A stretch of 64,000 nt of DNA from Oreocharis arfaki (taxonomy: Eukaryota > Chordata > Aves > Passeriformes > Paramythiidae), in NCBI GenBank assembly GCA_013398015.1, contig VZRR01007714.1, forward strand, positions 192,540 through 256,539, written 5' to 3'. Positions 61,801-64,000 of the stretch are shown in pieces. Numbering within the stretch: position 1 is the stretch's first letter; every line of letters starts with the position of its first letter. Below the pieces are notes generated by a model. That model worked only from the letters and a program-made list of their open reading frames with translations. It was not told where the DNA came from and ran no database searches. Made by a program: the position numbers and the translations under genes.

Positions 61801-63958
61801 TGCCTTAAACTACCATCTGTCCAAAAAAAGGCAAAATACATTAATTGACATAAGACATTTTGCCAGCCAGTAGCAGTAGTAAGCATTATGCCTTTCCCTT
61901 ACCCTTCACCTTAAAAGGGACCATTCTAAATCCCTTCAGTTTTGGCATATGCATTTTCTGTGACAAAAATAAACTGAAGCAACTGAATATGTAACAGTGT
62001 GCAAAAAAGCACAGCCTAAGGTGGAATACACAACCCTGTGCACATTCTCTGTCTGCTATATACTGCTACCCTGAAGTGTAGAATATTTGCACAAATATGG
62101 AACCCTCAATGGCAGCAGGAGGCAGCACTTGCAGCCTAGATCAGTCCTACTCTGTGCCTTCAGAGACCTCTTTCACACCAGCTGGACATTAACCTCAACA
62201 GCGTTTACCTGAGTTTCAAATAAATTACACATTCTTAGTCCTAACTTCCTGATTCACAGTCCAACAGCACTATCACTTTGGTCTACCTTAAAGCAAGGGC
62301 AAAATGAATTGTATAAGTAAGAGTGGAGGCCCTAAGTAGAGGTACTGGGCATGGTAAAGGAGGAATGCAGAGGGATCATTTAAAGCTAAAGCTTTAAAAT
62401 TACATCACAGAAAATGCATTTAAATAGTTACAGCAGCAGTTATTTAATTTCCAACTACTCAACACTACGAGACCACAACCTGAAAATTTATTCTATGATT
62501 TTTGGTTTGTAGACAGGGGCTAAACGACAGGATTTTAGCTTTTGTGGTTAGCTGATCAGAACATGCTTTTCATTTACTCTTGGTTTTTAGACTTTATTGT
62601 TAATGCAGAAAATCTGCATAATACTGAAAGCTGAGATTCAAGTAGATGGAACTTAATCTCAAAATAGCAGGGTTTGTTGCAGTTTTTGGTATTTTTCTAG
62701 TATTTAATTAATAAAAAAACTTTGCTTCAGAATTTTACTTCACAGACAAATAACTTCATTAACACAAAATTATGATTTTCTGTGGTGTCTCATGTTCTTC
62801 CAGAAGGCTGACTTCAAAAACATACAAACTTTGGAGGGGGAAAGTGGCAAGAAGGAAAGAAACTGAAACAACCTTAGCTTACACTACCAAAAGCAAAACT
62901 CCCTATCCGAGTTCAAACTAAATTGCACCTTGGAGGTGAGAATAGAACAGTAATCACATAAAGCAAGTTGTGTGAATGATAACTTGGAGAACCTGGCAAA
63001 GAAAACGAGGAGAATTGTCAAGGCAGGAGATGCAACAAACCAACTATTTGCATTAATTCAAAGAAAAAATGGAAAATGTTGATAATGCGCTCACATAGGC
63101 TTTTGAAAGACAGGAAAATAAACTGGAAGGATTAAATAGAATTTATCAGTCATCAGAGAGATATGTCATTTTCTTTTCTCCCTTTCCACCTTCTGCACCA
63201 TCAAGTTCAACATTATCAGTAGGTCATTTTTTACCTTCTCAAAGTTATGAACAGCAGTCCAGGTGCCACGAGCATGGCAAAAGTTACTTGGCTATGCCTT
63301 GTCTCTCTGCTACTGAATAATCTATTTTATTCAATATATTAAAGAATAAACCAAATACAGTTTTCATTATGTCAGCTTGAGGAGCTATATTAAAATTGCA
63401 GTTATGTATGTATCTGGTGGGGTTAGCCCTTTGTAGAGGGCCACAGATCCAGCATGAAGCTCTTTGGCTTTCTAGGCAGACAAAAACAAATTGCACTGAT
63501 CTTCAGTTCAATATAATGGTAATGCCTCCATTGCAGAGCAAAGAGGTGACATTTCACTTTACTCAAGCATTAAATCTCCTAGAAAGAAACAGCATTTCCT
63601 TGGTTTATTTATACACGTTCAGAGGACACTGATATCCATACATACAGAACGAGCACTGGCTGCTGTTATACGTTAAGGAGACCTGCAGAAATGTGCAAGA
63701 CAGAACCATAGATAGGCCCAGTTCTCAGTAATGTCAAGGTTGTATATTCATCCATGACAACCACTGGTGGTACACTGAAATACACCATGCTAATGGCCAG
63801 TCTGTCACTTTCCTCATTGTGCCAAAGCACTTACAGGCAACACACAACTGCTTGGTAGCTCACATGGGAACTTCTGATCTCTTCTAGTCAGGCCAGTACA
63901 GACACCTATTTCTATCTGCTGGATTAATTCTTTGACTTTATCCCTTCCTTTCAGACAC
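52881..63958. other. Gene-free AT-rich sequence
   Basis: No gene is supported over about 11 kb. Simple features are a T-rich run near 53150, CTG4 at 53748-53759, a short CA run at 53901-53914, G3T7 at 53948-53957 and an inverted repeat near 57785-57810. The segments 56060-56560, 58430-58560 and 61180-61520 have higher GC. Frames at 61192-61407 and 61293-61511 overlap in two phases and match nothing known. 59100-60900 is strongly AT-rich and featureless. Confidence 0.55.
53948..53957. repeat. G3T7 tract
   Basis: Three G followed by seven T, a near-member of the recurrent A/C-G/T junction class. Confidence 0.75.
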
Positions 63959-64000
63959 TGTACAGTTTTGGCTGGGACAGAGCTAGTTTTCTTCATAGCA
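63959..64000. mobile_element. Start of an avian LTR (endogenous retrovirus-like), cut by the window edge
   Basis: The last 42 bases begin tgtacagttttggctggg and continue through gacagagctagttttcttc to the window end. They match, from memory, the opening of an LTR found in very many copies in bird genomes (the 'ggctgggatagagttaattttcttc' type). TG at 63959 fits the usual LTR start. The remainder lies outside, so orientation, solo or full-length state and family cannot be judged. Confidence 0.7.

Noticed and set aside
62478..62502. caacctgaaaatttattctatgatt, CR1-end-like
   Set aside because: Contains the terminal octamer-like word but lacks the preceding CR1 block. Likely chance in AT-rich DNA.

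Overview
The window looks like gene-free, AT-rich nuclear DNA (intergenic or deep intronic) from a bird. The avian call rests on interspersed repeats. There is a 3'-terminal piece of a CR1 LINE at about 25060-25816 (+). A second CR1 3' piece lies in the opposite orientation at about 51961-52235 (-). Two shorter CR1 3' ends sit at 42455-42590 and 46672-46714 (+). The last ~42 bases (63959-64000) look like the start of a long terminal repeat (LTR) that is common in bird genomes. The many A/C- and G/T-rich homopolymer junctions remind me of passerines, but I cannot fix the order from sequence alone.

I found no protein-coding exon, RNA gene, CpG island, CRISPR array or operon-like arrangement that I can defend. 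Nearly all open frames of 60-180 codons have AT-driven composition, overlap antisense frames and resemble no family. The exception is the frame at 25186-25701, a decayed C-terminal part of the CR1 reverse-transcriptase protein. The longest frame (11368-11916) exists because a 94-base tract of almost only A and C carries no stop codons.

Layout: 1-25059 is unique AT-rich DNA with scattered simple repeats and short tandem duplications. It includes a perfect 40-base duplication at 22645-22724. 25060-25816 is the main CR1 copy. 25817-42454 is unique sequence with several 11-41 base duplications and two patches of higher GC. 42455-46714 holds two CR1 ends and a probable MIR-type SINE relic near 44136. 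46715-51960 is unique apart from a 35-base-period duplication at 49184-49247. 51961-52235 is the minus-strand CR1. 52236-63958 is unique sequence with one probable ancient amniote repeat near 52821. The LTR begins at the right edge.

The most notable unexplained signal is a strong excess of the junction string A7C4 (or its complement G4T7), with at least five exact copies plus one with eight A. One related A/C tract has replaced part of the 3' end of the minus-strand CR1, which suggests such tracts arise in place. No new gene system is visible.
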